Source of the DNA: Turbatrix aceti
Taxonomy: Eukaryota; Nematoda; Chromadorea; Rhabditida; Panagrolaimidae
Length of the DNA stretch: 64,000 nt
Direction of reading: 5' to 3'
Assembly: GCA_963969345.1 (NCBI GenBank)
Contig: OZ017769.1
Location: 5,149,725-5,213,724 of the forward strand
Part shown: in pieces, positions 51,201-63,923 of the stretch
Numbering within the stretch: the first letter of the stretch is position 1
Layout: every line of letters begins with the position of its first letter
Translations under genes and position numbers: made by a program
Notes under the pieces: model-generated
What the model was told of the DNA's origin: nothing
Databases searched by the model: none
What the model saw: the letters and a program-made list of their open reading frames with translations, nothing else

Positions 51201-52599
51201 GCTTTCCCAGAACCGGAAAACATTCTCCTTTCCGATCCACTTTTGGTGGCAGTTCGAAGGCTTTGTCCACGCGCTGATTATCTTCCTCGTCGTAACCCCG
51301 TTCTACAGCTCGGAGATGATCTTCAGCGACGGCCGTGTCGGCGGTATCTACACGTACGGCACGATCCTGTTCACGACGCTCGTCGTCGTCGTCAATATGC
51401 GTTTCCTGCTCGACACGACCGCGATCAACGCAGTCAGCCTCGTGGTCGCCATCGCGTCGCTCTACTGGCTACAGGTGTTCCTCTACCTCGAGGCGATTCT
51501 CTACCCCTTTGTCTCGACGGCGGAGAAGAGCTGGGACATGGTCGACGCGTTCTGGGTCATCCTGACGACTCCGAGCATCGGATTTGCGGTGCTACTGGCG
51601 ACGGGGATGTCGCTCTTCGTCTCCTTCGTGCCGATGGCCTTCAACCGGGTGCTCTCCGAGTCCAAAGCCCAGCCCAAGCTCATTCGCTGGCACGGGCCTG
51701 TCAACGAGTTTCTCACGCCTTTTTCAAAGCTCTATCGCGTCTTTCGTCCACCGAAGCCCGGTAACATGCGACAGAGGAGTGAGCGATCTTTCTTTCTTTG
51801 ATTTAATTTGGGGCTTGAGTAATGCTCCGCAGGTACTGGTTATCTCCGTACCTGCGTGCGTATCGTTGTTCCTTATTTTTTTCTCGGTTATGCAATTACC
51901 AAGCAAAAACTTGCTGCTACACCATAACTTTCCCCGTGTAGCAGGCAGCCACCAGCCTGGCCGTTTATTGTCCACTTCAGATTTTTGAGCTGTTGCCGAG
52001 CTTTGATGCCGCCCGATGCCTGTACAATGCATTCGAACTTTAGCCTTGCCGCAGTATAATGCCATGTTTTGACAGATGCCAGAAATCGCGCTTAGCCGGC
52101 TTACTTAGGCTTAATGTCATCTTGGCACTTTTAGAAAACGCAGATTTAAAAAATATCATTGAACTTAGTCTGGGTGCCATCAAAGTACTGTAGTCTTTGT
52201 GCGCAATTATGTACAGTCTTTTTGGAGCTTACTTATCAGTGCCGTTCACGTGCACAGTACGCTCAAATGTTTTTATAATAATTACCAGTTCAAAAGTCCG
52301 TCTTTTGTTACCCTCATTAAAAATATTACAAGAAAAGGCTAAATCCGGATGGGGTTAAAAATGGTAACGTACTCCTGACATTTGCCAAGTTGTGCTTTCT
52401 TTCAGCGTCTTACGCGTTTTCGCAGGAAGACAACGGCGCAGTCAACCAGGCAGATCTCATCCGGGCCTACGATAGTCGCCGTCCGAAGCAGCCGGGCACC
52501 CCGATCGGCCGGAGCGCCCGCGAAGTCAAGATTCAGGAGTCTTCGATATCCAAGGCTCAGGAAGATTCCAGCGAGGATGTCAACAAGTCGCATTCTTGA
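48284..52599 (+). CDS. P4-type ATPase (phospholipid flippase)
   Basis: Six exons: 48284-48977, 49025-50068, 50123-50262, 50312-50989, 51037-51778, 52406-52599; 1163 residues. It carries the P4-ATPase core: PADIIVLSSSEPAGMAYIET with NLDGESSLKIR in the actuator domain, the catalytic DKTGTLTENKM (Asp ~400), LLIKGADSVI, TWVLTGDKLETAVNIG and the hinge DGANDVAMIQAADVGIGI. About ten membrane segments are present, four near the C-terminus. The enzyme moves aminophospholipids from the outer to the inner leaflet at the plasma membrane or endomembranes, usually with a CDC50-type subunit. The actuator motif is DGES rather than the usual DGET. I cannot assign it to a specific TAT paralogue. Exon 6 (52406) is after a 627-base intron, and an alternative end at the stop following 51778 is possible. 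Confidence 0.92.
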
Positions 52600-53218
52600 A
52601 AATCTTTGTTTTTTGACTTGTGAGCATAATAGACGTGCAAAAAACACAGTGACATTTGGATACAGTACAATTGCAGTTCTGCGGGCTGTCTGGTTCTTTT
52701 GTTTTTTTGTTTGTTTTTTGTTGCCATAACTCAGTCTGGTCTAAGTAAGTCGTTTCCGGAGTTTGTGACAGGAAGCGCAAATGAGCCGGGTGATACTTGA
52801 GTCTAGGCGATGAAGGAGGATGAAGAACATCAGACGATGTTTTTTGTCATCTTTTCGAGATGAATGGAATAATGCACTTTGTTTTGAATTTTAAATTCGT
52901 CTGGCTGACTTTAGCGCTTCTACGTGCCATCCGGACACCATTGTACATACACTCAGTCACTCAGTTTGTGAAATTGACGCCGAGTCAATTAGGTCCAAAA
53001 ATTTGTCATGCAATATAGGATAAAAAAAGAACCTTTGGTGCGACTTATCACTTCTGGGTGTCGATGGGGTCGTGCTCATTTGTAGCGCATGACGGCATTC
53101 CTCCAGAAAATTGCCCTTGCGTGCATGGCACTTTGTAGTGCCCCGAGCGCTGTGTACCCAGCACATTCAGCCCTCAGAACCCCAGAACACAGTTCAAGAT
53201 CACTTTCAAGCTTTCAGC
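52600..53218. other. Spacer between the P4-ATPase and the Srt receptor
   Basis: 3' untranslated region of the flippase and promoter of the receptor. No further gene or repeat is recognised. Confidence 0.4.
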
Positions 53219-54531
53219 ATGGACCTGTACTTTTTTCACCACGACGAGTACGAGCGCCTCTACAACTGCTCGTTGTACCCGATCAACGCGGTTCCCGAGT
53301 CGGAGAGGAAGCACGTCTTTATCGGATGGTCGTTTCTGATCATCTTCGCGGTCGCCGAGCTTCTGTACATCCCGTGTCTGACGGCCATCCGTCGGCTGCC
53401 GCACTACGAAAAGCCCTGCTTCCGGCTCATGTTCTACATCGGCATCGCGGACCTTTTTGTGCTCTTCGTCGCGGGCTTCTTCACCGGCTACTTCGCGGTT
53501 CAGGGCTACGTGTTCTGCTCGGCGCCGACGCTCATCTACTTCATAGGCAACTTTGGCGTCGCTTCCTGGGGTCTGCAGGCGGACATGTCCATCGTGCTCG
53601 CGCTCAATCGGATGATTTCTATCTGCGATAAGGCCCTGTATGATAAACTGTTCTCCGGCCAGCGTCTGTACATCTGGATGTTGCCCCCGGCGATCCACTC
53701 GATCCTCTTCCTTATTTTCACGAAACCCGCCATGTTCAGCTCGATTTATGTTTCTTGGTTCTTCAACCCGTATATCGGATACATGCCGGACGACGACAGA
53801 AGAGTGAGTTGTGCGAAGAGTTTTACGTGAAGGATGTCTTTAGGTTTTGCAGTACGTCAACGTAATGCACACGGTGCACAACATTACGGTGGCTACGGTA
53901 TTCACCTCGCTGTACGTTGCCTTTGCAGCAGTCTTTTTCCGAAAACGCGTAATTCTGGTCAAGGACATAAGTAGATCGTCGGCCGGTGCCGAGAGCAGTC
54001 GAGCGGTGAGTTCTCGTTGCATGGCTAATGCTAATGCATGTCATGTAGCGCAATTGAATTTGAGTACCCAATGCCGAGCTTGGTGGGGGCGCGACTGGTG
54101 TCTGGTCTCGGTTTCACATCAATGCCGGCGAAAAAAAAAACAAACAAACAAGTTTTGCACCGAACAGCACGGGGATTTCACATGTTCGTTGCAGATGTAC
54201 ACCCAGGTGGGCTTCCTCTGCGCCACGTACAGCATCTCATCCGTGGTCTACATCGTGATGAACTACTTTCCCGTACCCCCGCTGGTCATCCTCGTGGCTT
54301 CGTACCTCTGGCTGCTTTCTCATGGTAGGTCTACCCCCTTGCACGGCTCTGCCTTCATCCGAGCCCTCTTCAGCCCTGCCTCCCCTCATCTACGTCGTGC
54401 TGAACAAGACCCTCCGCAAGGCAGTGGTCCGCCTCGTCCATCCGAGCAGCTCGGTGCAGCCCGGCCAGGGGCAGTCCCTCAAACTCTCCACTGCCGTTAC
54501 CCCAGGGATGCGGGGCTCCAGCGACCAGTAA
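53219..54531 (+). CDS. Nematode chemoreceptor-like 7TM GPCR, Srt family
   Basis: Exons 53219-53803, 53844-54005, 54195-54324, 54374-54531; 344 residues. Seven membrane segments fit. Srt signatures are the N-terminal YNCSLYP, then WSFLIIFAVAELLYIPCL, RLMFYIGIADLFVLFV and the third helix SWGLQADMSIVLALNRMIS, ending in a cytoplasmic tail with few conserved features. Members of the Srt family are nematode-specific GPCRs, many expressed in chemosensory neurons. Upstream ATGs are in frame, but the block before 53219 is not protein-like. The final exon follows an unusual C-rich acceptor (GAGCCCTCTTCAG). The C-terminal tail is Ser/Thr-rich. It is the only chemoreceptor-family gene in the window. Confidence 0.87.
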
Positions 54532-54716
54532 ACAAACTAAAAATATTTTTAAAATATTTTTAAAAATATTCATAACTCGCTCCGTCCGTTTTATTACAAA
54601 CGTCGCCGCTGTATGTACAGTAACGGATTAGCACGATCTCTAACAATGAATCTGTATGTCTCTGTGTAGGCTAAACGTATAACGCATAAGGCAAGGGACA
54701 CCGTTTGCTGCCGGGG

Positions 54717-57700
54717 TTAAAAGTTCTGCATGTTGTTGGCGAGTGCGTCGAGCTGGTCCGCCCGGATGGTCCGGGTGCGGCGGAGGGCCTTGTTGTTGAA
54801 TCGCTTTGCGCGACGCCGTTCGTGGGCCCTTGAATCGGCGGAGGCCGTGACAGTGCGGACGACGCCGTCGAGCAGCTCGTCGTCACCAGCGTCGACGCCA
54901 TCGCCAGGCGACCTGCGCAGGACCTCGGTCTGCGCGGCGATGAGCGTGCGTTCGGGCGTCGGCTGACCCTTGCGCCGGGTGAGCGTCGTGTCTGCGCCGT
55001 TGGTGAGGAGCGCGGACATGGCCTGGTGCCGTTCCCGGTCCGTCATTGGCTGGGGCTTGGTCAGCTGGAGCTCAAAGCTCCCGGCCGCCGCCTGTTTCTG
55101 AGCAGCGTTGATCATCATGCCGCGGGTCTTGTTGCGCTCCCTCTTCTCTGCCATCCTCTTTCGCATCTGGAGGATCTTGTCCCGGTTGGTGCGGTACTCG
55201 AGAGCAAACTCGATGACCATCTTGAAGACGCCCATCGGCTTCTGATCTCGGATTTCATTGGCGGCGTACCCGAAGTAGAGCAGGAACGCGTTCCACCTGT
55301 TGAACGTTGTACGGTGCACGTGTTTCAGCCGATGCACGCGTTCTGCAACCTCAACAAGGTAGTTATTAACCTTGTTTTTCATATTGCTGTTGTTGTCCTT
55401 CTGGCTGATCTTGGCGACGTAGTTCCAGCAGTTTTTGCAGTCCTGCTCCATTTTCTTCAGGTTGTCCAGCACGCCTTCAAAGTCGATCTTGGCGCTTCTG
55501 GAGACTGCTCCAAACTCGGTGTAGAGGTCGGTGCCTGCCGGGTAGTGATCCAGCATGTACTCGGCGAGGTGGTGCGTCAGAGGGTACTTGTGAACAGGGT
55601 CCTTGACTTCTGAGGCCTTGGAGAGGTAATCCAGTTGGAAGGCTTTGATCTCGGTGCCGTTGAGGGCGTTTCCGATGCTCAGGAGCATTCCCATGGCCAC
55701 GCGGAAGGTCTCGGATTCCTCGACCTCCTTCATCGCGTTGTTCAGCTCCATGAGCGACTCCGCGACGTCTTTCTCGATATTTTGGTAGTCGAGCATGAAA
55801 AGCCAGAGCTTGAGGCGCTCAAGCAGGCAGTCGATCTCGTAGAGAGAAAGGAGGAATTGTTCAGCCTGACCGAGGGGCATGTCTGGGTGTTCGCCCTGCT
55901 TCTCCTGGATCTGTTCGATCTCGTCCGCGTGAGGCATCATGGTCTGGAGGATCTTCTCGATTCCCTCCTTATTGAGCACCGTCGTGTCAAACTTGCGAAT
56001 GGCAGTTGGAATCACGGTAATAGGCGGCAGCTTTGTCAGACCGATATTAATGGCCTGGGACCGCTTGAGTGATAACACCTGCAGCACCTGCGGCTTGTGC
56101 TCGCCGTTGGCCTTCTTGATCGGCGCTTCTTTTGCCCGAGCTTCAAAGAGCCTCGCGAGCTTGCTCGTATCAATCTGATGCGAGCCGACTTTGTTCCAGA
56201 AGGTTCCCTTGTCTTTGAGCTGCGGCACGGGTGGCGCGTCGGCCTGCGCCGGCTTCCAGTGCAGCTTGACCGTCGAGGTCGATCCCGCGGGCTGGTTCAG
56301 TGAGTTCCTATTCAAATTGAACCCGTTGAGAAGAGGCGGTGGTGGTGGCACGAGGCCAGGCAGCGGAGGCGGTGCCGGAGGAACGCCGCCACCCGCGAAG
56401 CTCCCCGGTCCCCGGGCCGCCCGCTCCTGCTCGAACTGGGCGTTGCGCACGAGAATCAACGGATCCTGCTCAAATTCCACAAACTGGCTGAAATCGAGGT
56501 CGTTGATGATCATGGGCTTCTCCTTGAGTCCCTGGGCCGCTTCCTTCCACTTGGCCTCCGCCTCGGATTGCTTAGGCTCGAAGAGACCCCTCCGGCCAGA
56601 CTGGTTGTTTTCCATTTTCTGAGCCCGTTTGCGCAGAGCTGCGGCAAAGCAGTTGGCAGGTGCTTCATCGTCGCTGCCGCCAGCCGCCTGCTCTTGCTTG
56701 GGGGTCGGGGCCCGGGGCGGTGGGGGCGCGGGGGCAGGAGCGGGGGCAGGCTCCGCCTCTGGCTCGGGGAATTCCATAGTTTTGCTTTCAGTCGGAGAAA
56801 AAATGTTCGGCATCATCGGAGGCGGAGCTTTGACTGGTTTGAACTCGTGTTCGCTTTTCTCGATGTTCTCCTTCTCCGGAGCATCGTCGACGAGTTTGAC
56901 TTTCGCCGGCAGAGATCCCAGGTCTCTGTGAATATTGTTATTCGCTTCGGGCTCGTCGACAGACTGTCTCCAGGAAGGCGTGATCGTCGAAAAACCATTC
57001 ACAGGCGGCGGCGGAGGAGGAGGCACAGTCCTCGGCGCTTCTTCTGCGGGCGAAGGCGGATCTTCGAACGCTCTGGAGATCTTATCAAGATTTTCGTTGA
57101 ACTTTGCCATGTCCTCGGCCTCCTGTTGCCTCCGACGCATGAGAGAGCGTCGGTCGAAGGTCGACGTGCTCGCCGGAGTCTTGAGCTCCTGCGTCGAAGT
57201 CGCCGGTGGAGGCACGGGAGCCGGGGCCGTCAGGGGGGTCCGTGTCGGGGTGACCGGTCTCATCTTTGCCATCGCGGGTGCCGCAACGGTCGGACCATCG
57301 CTGCTGGCGTCGCTGTCATGGAGGTTAGCGTCCTCTTTTTTCAACTCGCGTTCGTAGAGTTCAATCTGCTGCGTGAGTTGGGGGTTGCCGCGCTTGACGA
57401 GTTCCTTGATCGTCGCGTCGAAGCCCTGAGAATCGAGCTGGTCAACGACGTCGAAGAAGGTGTCTTGGTCGGGGACACCGTTGAGCGTCTTGTTTACGAT
57501 GGTGATCGCGATCGTCTGCATTTCATCGTCATTCATGCCTCGTTCCGACAGGATGTGCACGAGGCTGTGCCAATCTGCGCGTTCTGCAACGAAAAAATAC
57601 AGTAATCCAAAATCGGAAAAATGCACTAAAAATTGCATAAAAGTGTCCGGAGTATTTTTTAGGCTATCAAAAATCACTAAATATTTTTATGAGCAAAACT

Positions 57701-60506
57701 ACCGCCAAAATCAACGGTTTCAAATTCACATAAACCCATGAAACCCGTTTTCTTTTCTCAATTTTACGCAATTCCTCTTCCTCTATTAAATAAATAAAAC
57801 TCACGCTTTGAACGCTCGACGCGGGAAATGGCGGCCAGAAGCAGGAGCGAGTTGGCTTCCGTGTACTCGACGAAGACGAGCAGCAGTTTGAGCGCCGTCT
57901 TCACCACTAGCCGGTACTGAAAATAATTTTGATAAGTTCGGCACACTTTAGACTTTCGCGTTAGGACACACAGAAGCGTTAGTAAGCCAAAAGCGATCCC
58001 AAAAAAACTGGCAAGGTGACGTCACACGGGACAGTTACCATTTCCTGGCGATGCGGAGACATCTCCCGGTATTCTTCGTCGTCTAAAAGCTGAAAGCGAC
58101 AAAGCACAGAACGTTAAAAACCACCAGCGACACCACCCAACAGAAGCAAAGCCTGAAAATAAACACTCACCGGGCTGTCGAGAAGTTCATACAGCCACTG
58201 GATCGTATCGTTATGGCCGATGATGCCGTTCATGCCGTCGACGTAGAGCATGAGTTGGCCGAGCGCGCGTAGGATGTAATTTTGATGGTTTTGGTCACTC
58301 ACGCGGCCCAGCCGGATGAGACAGTCGAGGCCGTCGCTCTGCACAAATTCGTGCACAAGGTCTTTGTCGTCCTGGAAGATCTGCTTCATCGAGAAGAGAG
58401 CCCGTCGCTGGTCGCGGCCAGTCATGTGGAGGAGTTTGTCTGAAACCGCGCGCCGACCGTGAAAAATAAACAAATGGACCATCAAGGCACAAGCGCCCTT
58501 CCAAAAGAGGTGATCGACGTCTTCCGTGCAAACTCAAACTCAAACTCATACTCACCGACAATGGCCTTCACCCTGAGTGCCGGTTGCTGACGGAGAACGA
58601 GACTGCTCCTCAGCCTGAAAACAAAAGTAATAGTAACATGAATAATATTTATGGCCTGCAGCCTGATGTGAGTTTTCACCCCTTTTCCCCTTTCTCCAAA
58701 AACAAAAGCGCCCCTCCCCGGTCTCATCTCACTCCTGTAAAAGCGCGCATTCGCCTTCGCAGGCGCTGTCGTAGCCCTCCTCGTCGTTGAAGAGGGACTG
58801 TCTTCGCAGGGGGTACCAATCCGAACGCATCGATGGTCTTCGTCGCGTCGTAGTTAGTCTGTGTCGCTCGGTTCGACGATCGCGTTCATCGACGAGCGCT
58901 GGCTTCTTCGGCGGCTTCCAGGGCACCTCGCTGACCCGAATAGGGGTCGCGGAAGTGCCAGGCACCGGTCCTGGGGCGGGGAATGCGGGCAACTTGGGCA
59001 GATTGGTGCGAATTGACTGCCCGGGCAGCGTTGAAGACTGCGCGGCGTAGTTGAAGGCGATTTCTGACTGCGGACTTTGGCCCCGAGGCGGTAGGAGATT
59101 GTTATTGCCATCTGAAGGTGGCAGAAATGCCGTTGGAGTTGCAAAAAGTGTTTTTTGTCGAAGGAATTCTTCCGGAGCCGGGTGAATGGGGTGCGCCCTG
59201 ACTTGTGGCTGAGTTGATAGAAAAGGAAGTTCGGCAAAGCTCCGGCTAGGCTTGGGAGGCGGCACGTCGATGATCGTGTCAGGTGAGTAAGCTGCAGGGT
59301 CCTTGAACGACCTGCTACGTGCGACCGTTGCTTGCCGACCGTCCGGCCCTGGGGGCTGACTCGTAGGCACCGGTGGCGGACGTGAAAAGTTTCTTGGAAG
59401 TGTCGCGGAGTCCACAGAACTTGAATACCACGGCCTGGACTCGCGAGCCTTGCTTCGGCGTTCGAGAGTGCCAAGGTTGTCCAGCGGGACAATATCCTTC
59501 GGGGCCGGGGGCGTTATAGGGGGCGGAGGAGCAGCAGGCAGCTGGGGAGGCGTTGCGTAGCACGCGGACGGTTTCCATGGGGCCAAGGACGGCGACGGGG
59601 ACGAAGCCGTCGAGCAGGCCGACGAAAGCAGCGTCGGGGTCGACGAAAGCGGGGGCACGCAACCAACAGGCTTAGCGCGGAACGGCGATGACAGCGATGC
59701 CGCCCATCCCGCTGGGCCCCGGGCCACCGCTGGACGATAAGCCGGAGGCGGGGCGGAGGGCGGAGGGGCCACGGGGGGTTGCGGCAACGGGGCCGAGTCA
59801 ATATCAATGTCGTAGCATTTGAGCATGGATTTCTGCGTCATTGGGTTGTCGAAGTGAGCCGCCAACTGGCAACCCTACCGACTGGGTGGGAGTAGGGCGA
59901 CGGGTGATTGACTACGGGTCCACCCGCAGGTGTGCGCGCAGGTGGGTCGCGGCGCGCTCCCCGCTAGGAGCCGGCCCTGATGACCGCAATTGGGATTGAT
60001 TACAATTTGCATTTTTCCCCGCTACGCAAACGCGCATGGAGAGGATAAGAGAGAGATAACGCGCGGTGACGGAGATTTTCGATTTTCGACACCCGCGCGT
60101 AAATTATGGACCCCCCTCTACGCTCGGCGTTCCAGGAGCAATTAAAACGTGTGCGCGGTGTCCTGTTTATCACCAAAGGTATGCGAATCACGCGTAGCGT
60201 TGCGGGAAAAACTTACGGATCTGCCTGGAGGATCTGGAGTTCGTCTTGCTGCTCGGAGAGCGAGAGGTCGGAGTCGAGGTAGGAGCCCAGATCACCCGAC
60301 GCGGAGGGCGAGACCTGGAGCGCGGCATCGCCGGACTTGTGGGGTGCCCGGAGCTGACGCACTATCTCTGGGAGGTGGTCGCTGATGGGCTCATGGAGGG
60401 GAAAGTAGTACTGAAGGGGCTTGAGGGGTTCGCGGTTGCTCGTCGACACAAAGGGATCCAGGTCGTTGATGAACTGGATGCGCACCCGAATCGTGTCTTC
60501 CTCCAT
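54717..60506 (-). CDS. fhod-1: FHOD-family formin, long isoform with GTPase-binding domain
   Basis: Minus-strand exons 60506-60217, 58614-58556, 58439-58171, 58089-58039, 57916-57805, 57583-54717; 1215 residues. The junction from the first exon (phase 2) into 58614 is in frame and gives QADP then [20 protein letters not shown]-terminal GBD ([40 protein letters not shown]). FH3/armadillo: [39 protein letters not shown] and [20 protein letters not shown]. After a coiled region comes an FH1 proline stretch ([18 protein letters not shown]), the FH2 actin-nucleating core (~600-1000; [20 protein letters not shown]) and a C-terminal DAD (DELLDGVV, then a basic [12 protein letters not shown]). FHOD formins organise actin in muscle and epidermis. 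The final exon is 2867 bases long. Neighbouring exon 58733-59841 is a mutually exclusive alternative start. Confidence 0.93.
58733..59841 (-). CDS. fhod-1: Alternative first exon of the FHOD formin, proline-rich
   Basis: An exon of 1109 bases with ATG at 59841, ending before GTGAGA at 58732 in phase 2, exactly compatible with exon 58614-58556. The product starts [18 protein letters not shown], is very Pro/Ser-rich ([37 protein letters not shown]) and ends [17 protein letters not shown]. It thus replaces the ~97-residue GBD by ~370 residues of polyproline. The GBD exon (60217-60506) cannot splice to the start of this exon in frame (its TTG-starting frame is phase 0 against phase 2), so the two look like alternative promoters rather than consecutive exons. 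An acceptor GGTTGCCAG lies 24 bases before the ATG and may be a trans-splice site. The 59842-60216 interval holds no other exon I can support. Confidence 0.7.
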
Positions 60507-63500
60507 GTTTTTGCGGAGCGCAGACCGCTGAAAACAGTGTTTATAGGACTCATGGCAATCGATTGCGGCTCGTCCCGGGCGTGATACGGGGAAGACGACA
60601 TGATTAGTGCAAAGAGACGCGGTGCAGCGCGCAGAAGACGACGCAGAGAGTGCTTGGAGCCCCTCCAAAAAACAGCAGCAGTGGCTTCCGTCGGGTTGAA
60701 AAACGAATTCAAGCAACAGCGAGTCTCGCCAGTCTTACCTGGCAACGGCGCCGCATGGAGAGGTCACGAGCGGTCTTTCTGGAAGCCCTCGCGGGGGTAT
60801 TGGAAACGAAATACAACCTTGCGCGCGGCGCAGTCAATCCTCCGCTCTTTCCCGCACTTTCCATTTCAGCGGTGTACTACTACGCGAAAGAGTGAGCACA
60901 CGCACAGTTAGTTTCAGGAGACCCGTGAGAAAGTTTTTTTTTGCCGTTCAGCAACGCTTTACTTGTCTCAAAGTTTATTGTTATACAACGACCAAAAATT
61001 TTTTTTCGTCTCGTTGAATGAAACAAAAAATGTTATCTAAATTTACTATCGATTTTGAAGGAAAGGACAAATGGCGTCAGCTAGCTGCGATTTAAAAAAG
61101 AAAAAAAAAATTTTGATTTGCGTAAGACCCCCAAATTCATCCAAGTCAACACAAGACGCCAGAGGGTTGGATAGACTCCGACGAGTCTCGCTGCACCGAA
61201 TCCCCTGCCCTGCAGCTGGGCCGGATGACACCGCGAGATGTTATTTCTGGATCACGATTGATTGCTCACAGACTCACAGCCAGGCCGGCCCGGAGAAAAA
61301 AAAAGCACACGAGAGAGACGAGACAGGATACATCCGGGCTGCATCCAGGCGGGCTATTTGCGTGGATGTTGTTTGTCTCCGCTTGTCTCGGGGATGCGCG
61401 ACCCCGCGGATGTGGTGGTACTTGACGTGAAGCACGACCGAACACGAGCACGAGCGCAAGAGGGGAAACGAAACGACGCAAGCTGCAGCATCAGCCCTGA
61501 TGGCTCACGGGATTTGTGCGGGGGTGGCAGCAGGAGAAAGCAGGCGCGCGTCGCGTCATCCATCCATCCATCGATCGCCTCGCTGCAACCCATCCACCAC
61601 GGCCCCTACGGCAATTAAAGCCGGCCGGACGGATCAAGCGCAGGCAGAAAATCAGAAAAAGCGGCCCAGCAGATGGTTGACCGATCGGGGCGGGTCTCCT
61701 ACCACCGGATGAGGCGCAGGAGAAGGAGAAGGAAAAAAAAATTAAAAGTTAGCCACGAGCAGTAAAAAGAAGATGCCGGCCACGGAAAAACGGAAAAAAA
61801 AGAAGCCGGCCAGGTTGTTTGTGTTGGAACGAAAACGAGGGCCTGTTACACAAACACGAGCAAGCGCTTGGCCGGCCAACTTGCAGAACATCACCTCAGG
61901 CAGCTGCTGCTGCTTGCCGTGGCGTCGCAGGCGGCGGCCAAACCGCAATCAATCACTGCAGCGTAGTAGTCGCCTGCGGCGTTCAACGGTCTGGATCGAG
62001 CCGGGCAGGCCGGTGGTAGCCGTTCCACTCCCGCGCATGAGTCAAGTCTTCGCGCCCTGCCCTTTTCGCAGTGGCGGGGATAAAAAACAATTGAAATCGC
62101 TTCTGTTGCTGTGCTGCGCTGCGTGCGTGAGAGGGATCCGGGCGAGGAGGGAGGGGGGGCTCACACATTAACTCAAACTCGTCGCGTCGACGCCGTCAAA
62201 GCCCCGCGGCCCTGCCTGCGCATCGCAATTAGACAAATCACGAGTCAATAGTCCAGTCGTGATGCGCGACATCAGTCTTCGCACCGCGGGTGCTCGGTGG
62301 TTGGTGGTCGCCTCGGGCCACCCCGGATCAGCCAGGCAACGCTCGGTGGGTGCTTCTTCGACGACGACGTCACCCCCGGACCCCAGGCTAATCGTGATCG
62401 ACCGACAAATTAAGTAAGCAGGAAATCGAGTTAACAGCAGCGCTCAGGCAGGCCAGGCTGGCTTCCGGACGGGAATTGCGAGTTGCAGAGCACAAACGAT
62501 TACCTATCTATCTGCTCTCGACCGGTCAGTGGCCACTCGCTAGCAGCACATGTCCTGCCAGGCGCCTCCGAATGTAATTCTAATTTTAAACACCTCGCGA
62601 AAGTAATCGGGATGAGTCGGGGTAGTCCATGTAAATAAAAATGACTGCAGGAACCCTAACAAAAAACAGCTCGTCTGAATGTGAGACAATTGAATTTTTT
62701 TGAAACAAAAAAAAGCTGTTCAATTTAAGGATTTTGTTTCTCCACAGAATCGTATCGCGTCTGATCAAACCAAACACCTGGATCATGAGCAGTGCGGGTC
62801 TACCTTTTATAGCCCTACCTGACGGAGAAAAAAAAACACCGACTAGACGGGCGGTGATCAGAAGTTAGGGGTACGAGGAGTCATCATCGCCTCGGGAGCA
62901 AGCTGCCCTCCAGCACGCATCCCGGGCCCGCTGTTTGCCCTAGCGCATCTCCCCGGGACCAGAAAGTACACACGTCGGGCAACACAAAAGCAACATAGCC
63001 GCCACGAGCGTGTTTACAGAGGTGCATGCTCCGAAATCCCGGCCCGCAGCACCAGCACCAGCACCACCACCAGCAGCAACAGCGCCAGCAACAGCGGGGA
63101 ACGCAATCGACGTGATAATGACTCGACTTGTTTTTATCGCGCCGCCGCTGCTTTCTTTCTGGTTTCCGGGCGGTTTAGGACAGACTCTCCCCCACCGGAC
63201 ATCGCGGGTCCCAGCGGGCAAAGAAAATGTGGTTCCTACACCTGCACGCTCACGGCTGGTGTCAGAAAAAGACAAAAAAGCGTGGGGCATTACGCAGATT
63301 GCCAGATTGCCTTGGCTCCGTTCTGGCGGGAGGAGGGATATGAGCTCAGAAATCCAGGTGTGTAAACAACTTCAAAAAACACTCCATCCGACAACAAAAA
63401 ACAATTCTCTCAGAAAAATCAAAGACGGTCATCAGACAGCGAGGGGGGGGGGCTGCGTTGTCCTTGGTTTGCACCGAGACAATGAATAGAGGCTCTGTTT

Positions 63501-63547
63501 GCGTCCCTGAGCGAGCGTAAGCGCCGTTTATTTCGGTCTGTCTCCAG
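60507..63547. other. GC-rich spacer upstream of the FHOD formin
   Basis: Long region without a convincing gene. It includes the probable FHOD promoter, a CATC repeat (about 61557-61580), CAGCAC/CAGCAA trinucleotide-like runs near 63045-63095 and stretches of CpG-rich sequence. Several ORFs on both strands overlap one another and show no protein-like features. Upstream exons of the possible gene at 63548-63923 may lie here. Confidence 0.4.
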
Positions 63548-63923
63548 CCGGGCCGAGCCTATCGATCGCGAACACCCCCGAGCCGATGACCAGCGGGCTT
63601 TTGAGCAGAATTCTGCGTTCACACTTCTTCGATTGATGCCAAAATTATGCGCAGTGCCCGAAATCCGGTTGGATGGAGAGAAGACCATTACACATCCTAC
63701 GCATCTTACAGGTAAGACGCGTAATGAGCCTGCGGATCGAAACTGAGGAGACAAATTAGCGGACGACGACTCCGCCACCACTGCCGCTACCGCTGCCGAC
63801 AACGAGGACGAGGACGAGCATGAAACAAACGCGAGCGCCACTCAAAAACAGACGCCGATGACTGGACGCATCCGCGAGAATGCCAGCGAGTCACCTGAGG
63901 TGGTGAAAAAAAAAGAAGCGTGA
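63548..63923 (+). CDS. Possible C-terminal exons of an unknown gene (partial)
   Basis: Two phase-compatible exon-like segments: 63548-63711 after TCTGTCTCCAG, ending before GTAAGA; and 63760-63923 after AAATTAG, ending at TGA. The joined frame encodes AEPIDREHPRADDQRAFEQ, then LLRLMPKLCAVPEIRLDGEK, then the acidic DNEDEDEHETNASATQKQ and a basic end (ESPEVVKKKEA). Both halves look protein-like and the phases match (phase 1), but the second acceptor lacks a good pyrimidine tract and no upstream exon or family was identified. Confidence 0.35.

Noticed and set aside
56568..57605. 345-codon plus-strand ORF opposite the FHOD formin
   Set aside because: Antisense of a real coding exon; Arg/Gly/Ser-biased translation typical of a shadow frame.
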